Part shown: positions 61,759 to 64,000 of the stretch, one piece after another
How the letters are laid out: every line of letters starts with the position of its first letter
Numbering within the stretch: the first letter of the stretch is position 1
Source: Mucilaginibacter ginsenosidivorax
GTDB taxonomy: Bacteria > Bacteroidota > Bacteroidia > Sphingobacteriales > Sphingobacteriaceae
Assembly (NCBI RefSeq): GCF_007971525.1
Contig: NZ_CP042437.1
Coordinates: forward strand, 4,650,001 to 4,714,000
Reading direction: 5' to 3'
DNA length: 64,000 nucleotides
The notes under the pieces: generated by a model
Told to the model about the DNA's origin: nothing
Databases searched by the model: none
What the model saw: only the letters and a program-made list of their open reading frames with translations
Program-made: the position numbers and the translations under genes

Positions 61759-62282
61759 TTACCGAGCAAATAAAGAAAGCCATCCGCGACATTCCTGATT
61801 TCCCGAAGCCGGGGATAATATTTAAGGACATAACCCCCATTTTGAAAGACCCAGCCCTTTGCGACAATATTATTAATGCTTTTGTGGAGCAATTGAAGGG
61901 TACCCAAATAGATGTTATTGCAGGGATAGAAAGTCGCGGGTTTTTATTTGGGCTTACGCTGGCTTCTAAATTAGGCGTTCCCTTTGTGCCAATACGTAAG
62001 GCAGGCAAGCTGCCATACACCATAAAGCGAAAGGCATATAAACTGGAGTATGGCGAAGCGGTAATTGAATGCCACACCGATGCCTTTGAACCGGGCCAGC
62101 ACATCCTGATACATGACGACCTGCTGGCTACCGGCGGTACCGTAACAGCGGCCAGCGAGCTTATTGAAGAGATGGGCGGCATAGTGGCCGGCTTCTCGTT
62201 TGTTGTGGAGCTTGGCTTCCTGAAAGGCCGCGAGCGGATAGCACCAATAAGCGATACGCTGGTGGTATTGGCAGAGTATTAA
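61755..62282 (+). CDS. apt: Adenine phosphoribosyltransferase
   Basis: This 175-residue enzyme salvages adenine to AMP using PRPP. Family text: IRDIPDFPKPGIIFKDITPIL, GIESRGFLFG, FVPIRKAGKLPY and the PRPP loop ILIHDDLLATGGTVTAASELI. The ATG overlaps the ComEA-like gene stop (ATGA), so translation is likely coupled. Full length. Confidence 0.95.
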   Translation: MITEQIKKAIRDIPDFPKPGIIFKDITPILKDPALCDNIINAFVEQLKGTQIDVIAGIESRGFLFGLTLASKLGVPFVPIRKAGKLPYTIKRKAYKLEYGEAVIECHTDAFEPGQHILIHDDLLATGGTVTAASELIEEMGGIVAGFSFVVELGFLKGRERIAPISDTLVVLAEY

Positions 62283-63075
62283 CTTTAAAGTATCAGGTAG
62301 TTGGTATCAAATATCAGGTTTTTTTGATGTTCAGATTCCGGATGTGCAGATGATTTTGTCTGAACCGGAATTCGTCGGATTTATCAGATTCTTGGGATTG
62401 GATTTTAAAAATCTGTGGAATTCGACAAATCTGTTTAATCCTGGTTCAGAAAAATGCGTTAGATTGAAGCGGATACCGGCCAATGTGGCTAAGGCCTGTG
62501 CAGTATGAGCGAAGAGCCTGGCCGCAGGCAACGCCCTTGTTTGGGGAGTTGATGGTGTTAAGCGACGGCCTGTCGCCAAAACCCTGATTTGATTCTGGCG
62601 GAATAATTTCGTATATTGTATTGATTACTTAACTATACCGGGCGCCCTTGAAAAAAATAAAACAGCGGGAAGTAAAAAAAAAGTTTTTTATTAGTAAGGC
62701 ACTGTAGTATAGGTTGTTGTGTGATAAATAGAAAAATAATTGTATTGTAAAGTGCATGAAAAGTATCTGAAATGTAACGAAAAGTATACCAAAAGTGCAC
62801 AAAAAGTGAGTATTAGTGTGCAAATGTTACATGAAATTCAGCACTGGTTTGCAGTGCTAAAAGAGCGGGTGAGGATGTTGTTCAAAAAACAGATAGGAGG
62901 CAAAAAAATATTTTATTTTTTTTTCTTCGCTTTTCCTGGTGTAAAAACTATCCTATTTAAACTAAACCTATTATTCATACCGTATACCATTTTGTACTAT
63001 GTTTACCCGGTATTTGGGATGAAACTTTACCCATACTTATATCGTTTATTTGTATAACCAGTTATATAAATTAGT
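62283..63075. other. 793-bp repeat-rich intergenic region
   Basis: The region holds a partial GTGCAGAT word repeat (62327-62353), an inverted repeat at 62359-62450, and a GC-richer stretch (62455-62580) with short complementary words such as GCGAC-N5-GTCGC (62562-62576) and GCCTGTGCAG near CTGGCCGCAGGCA. It is followed by an A/T-rich stretch (62620-63060) with repeated AAAAGT words. A 105-residue frame at 62740-63057 was judged not to be a gene. The end should hold the acyl-CoA dehydrogenase promoter. Confidence 0.6.
62359..62450. repeat. 92-bp imperfect inverted repeat (TCTGAACCGGAATT family)
   Basis: The end TCTGAACCGGAATTC at 62359-62373 is mirrored by AATCCTGGTTCAGA at 62437-62450. A second internal pair is TCGGATTTATCAGATT with AAATCTGTGGAATTCGACAA. 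It resembles short repeats known to me from Sphingobacteriaceae intergenic DNA, but this cannot be verified here. Confidence 0.6.
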
Positions 63076-64000
63076 ATGGAAACCTTATTTACAGACGATC
63101 CCGCAATGCATGGATTCGACTTTTCTACCAGTGAAAACCAACGTATGGTGGGCCAGATGGCCAAAGATTTTACCGAACGCCACATTAAACCTCATGTAAT
63201 GGAATGGGACGAAGCGCAGCACTTCCCCATTGAATTGTTTAAGCAATTAGGCGAATTGGGCATGATGGGAGTGCTGGTTCCTGAACAATACGGTGGCTCG
63301 GGCTTTGGTTATTTTGAGTACGTAACCGTTATTGTAGAAATTGCCAAGGTTTGCGGTTCAATAGGTTTATCGGTAGCCGCTCATAATTCGCTTTGTACCG
63401 GTCATATCCTGGCCTTTGGCAGCGAAGAACAAAAAATGAAATGGCTGCCCAAACTGGCCACCTGCGAGTGGCTTGGCGCCTGGGGTTTAACTGAGGCCAA
63501 CACCGGCAGCGATGCCTTAGGAATGAATACTACCGCCGTTTTAGATGGCGACCACTACATAGTAAACGGATCAAAAAACTGGATTACCCATGGCAAAAGC
63601 AGCAATGTGGCTGTAGTAATGGTGCGCACCGGGGCAAAAGGCGATTCGCACGGCATTTCGGCGCTGGTTATTGAAAAAGGAACACCCGGTTTTACCCATG
63701 GCAAAAAAGAAAACAAGCTGGGCATGCGCGCATCTGAAACTACCGAACTGATATTTGATAACTGCCGCGTACCTAAAGAAAACCTGCTGGGCCTTGAAGG
63801 CGAAGGCTTTAAACAGGCCATGAAGGTGTTGGATGGTGGCCGTATTTCTATAGCAGCTTTATCATTGGGCATAGCTAAGGGTGCTTTTGAAGCCGCTGTA
63901 GCTTACTCCAAAGAGCGCAGGCAGTTTGGGCAGCCAATAAGCAATTTCCAGGGCATTGCCTTTAAACTGGCCGATATGGCTACCGAGATTGAAGCATCTG
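63076..64000 (+). CDS. Acyl-CoA dehydrogenase (3' truncated by window end)
   Basis: The ATG at 63076 opens a frame that runs to the right edge (308 codons visible). The sequence has the family order: N-terminal helices (QRMVGQMAKDFTERHIKPHV), LGELGMMGVLVPEQYGGSG, SIGLSVAAHNSLCTGHI, AWGLTEANTGSDALGMNTTA, NWITHGKSS, the KLGMRASET motif, and KERRQFGQPISNFQGIAFKLADM. It belongs to the short-chain/medium-chain flavoprotein dehydrogenases of beta-oxidation or branched-chain acid breakdown. The catalytic Glu lies past the edge of the window. Its neighbours are not beta-oxidation genes. Confidence 0.93.
   Translation, partial: METLFTDDPAMHGFDFSTSENQRMVGQMAKDFTERHIKPHVMEWDEAQHFPIELFKQLGELGMMGVLVPEQYGGSGFGYFEYVTVIVEIAKVCGSIGLSVAAHNSLCTGHILAFGSEEQKMKWLPKLATCEWLGAWGLTEANTGSDALGMNTTAVLDGDHYIVNGSKNWITHGKSSNVAVVMVRTGAKGDSHGISALVIEKGTPGFTHGKKENKLGMRASETTELIFDNCRVPKENLLGLEGEGFKQAMKVLDGGRISIAALSLGIAKGAFEAAVAYSKERRQFGQPISNFQGIAFKLADMATEIEAS

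Noticed and set aside
62740..63057. 105-codon open frame in the apt to acyl-CoA dehydrogenase gap
   Set aside because: TTG start, no ribosome binding site, A/T-run-derived residues (poly-Phe, poly-Lys) and repeat-like DNA; no family resemblance.

Overview
The window looks like a chromosomal segment of a Bacteroidetes bacterium of the Sphingobacteriaceae, most likely Mucilaginibacter or a close relative. This is inferred from a GldF/GldG gliding-type gene, promoters of the Bacteroidetes form TTTG-N20-TAnnTTTG ahead of rpsF and rpsT, a two-propeller hybrid sensor kinase, a TonB-dependent receptor with a carboxypeptidase-like N-terminus, DUF4397 lipoproteins and an OlsF-type acyltransferase. No rRNA, tRNA, CRISPR array, prophage or plasmid backbone was seen. 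Most of the window is ordinary core and housekeeping sequence.

Layout. 1-2.4 kb: the 3' part of a very large gene whose first visible residues form an HNH-like motif resembling proteins linked to extracellular contractile injection systems. 2.5-6.1 kb: a secreted YciI-like protein, an AlkD-like protein, and a PAS histidine kinase with its response regulator. 6-14.7 kb: manA and icd (minus strand), a small secreted protein, dnaX, a Uma2 nuclease, a J-domain-like protein and two very acidic small proteins. 14.7-19.7 kb: the rpsF-rpsR-rplI operon, mtgA and several small enzymes. 19.9-24.3 kb: a minus-strand Fe-S electron-transfer operon and an M28 peptidase. 24.8-33.3 kb: a universal stress protein with a P-type ATPase, the hybrid sensor kinase and a lone response regulator. 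33.5-37.1 kb: a GldF-GldG fusion and dnaN. 37.6-43.7 kb: DUF4397 lipoproteins, DedA, TMEM175-type channel, secreted proteins and a methyltransferase. 44-52.5 kb: rpsT, radC, an intact IS4-family element with target duplication, pheT, a ZapB-like/ZapA pair, a probable 6S-type RNA and rny. 53-59 kb: a TonB-dependent receptor and two envelope genes. 59-64 kb: an OlsF-like acyltransferase, a ComEA-like protein, apt and the start of an acyl-CoA dehydrogenase.

The most unusual content is between the genes. At least eight families of inverted or palindromic repeats sit at gene ends. Several are built from short words that are permuted along each arm. One was hit by the insertion sequence, one carries a 113-bp tandem duplication that includes the end of a gene, one supplies the last codons and stop of a gene, and one ~220-bp element occurs twice in opposite orientations. 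Other points of interest are the probable 6S RNA between zapA and rny, the HNH-like C-terminal region at the left edge, the GldFG fusion, and a dyad covering a promoter -7 box ahead of the PAS kinase.
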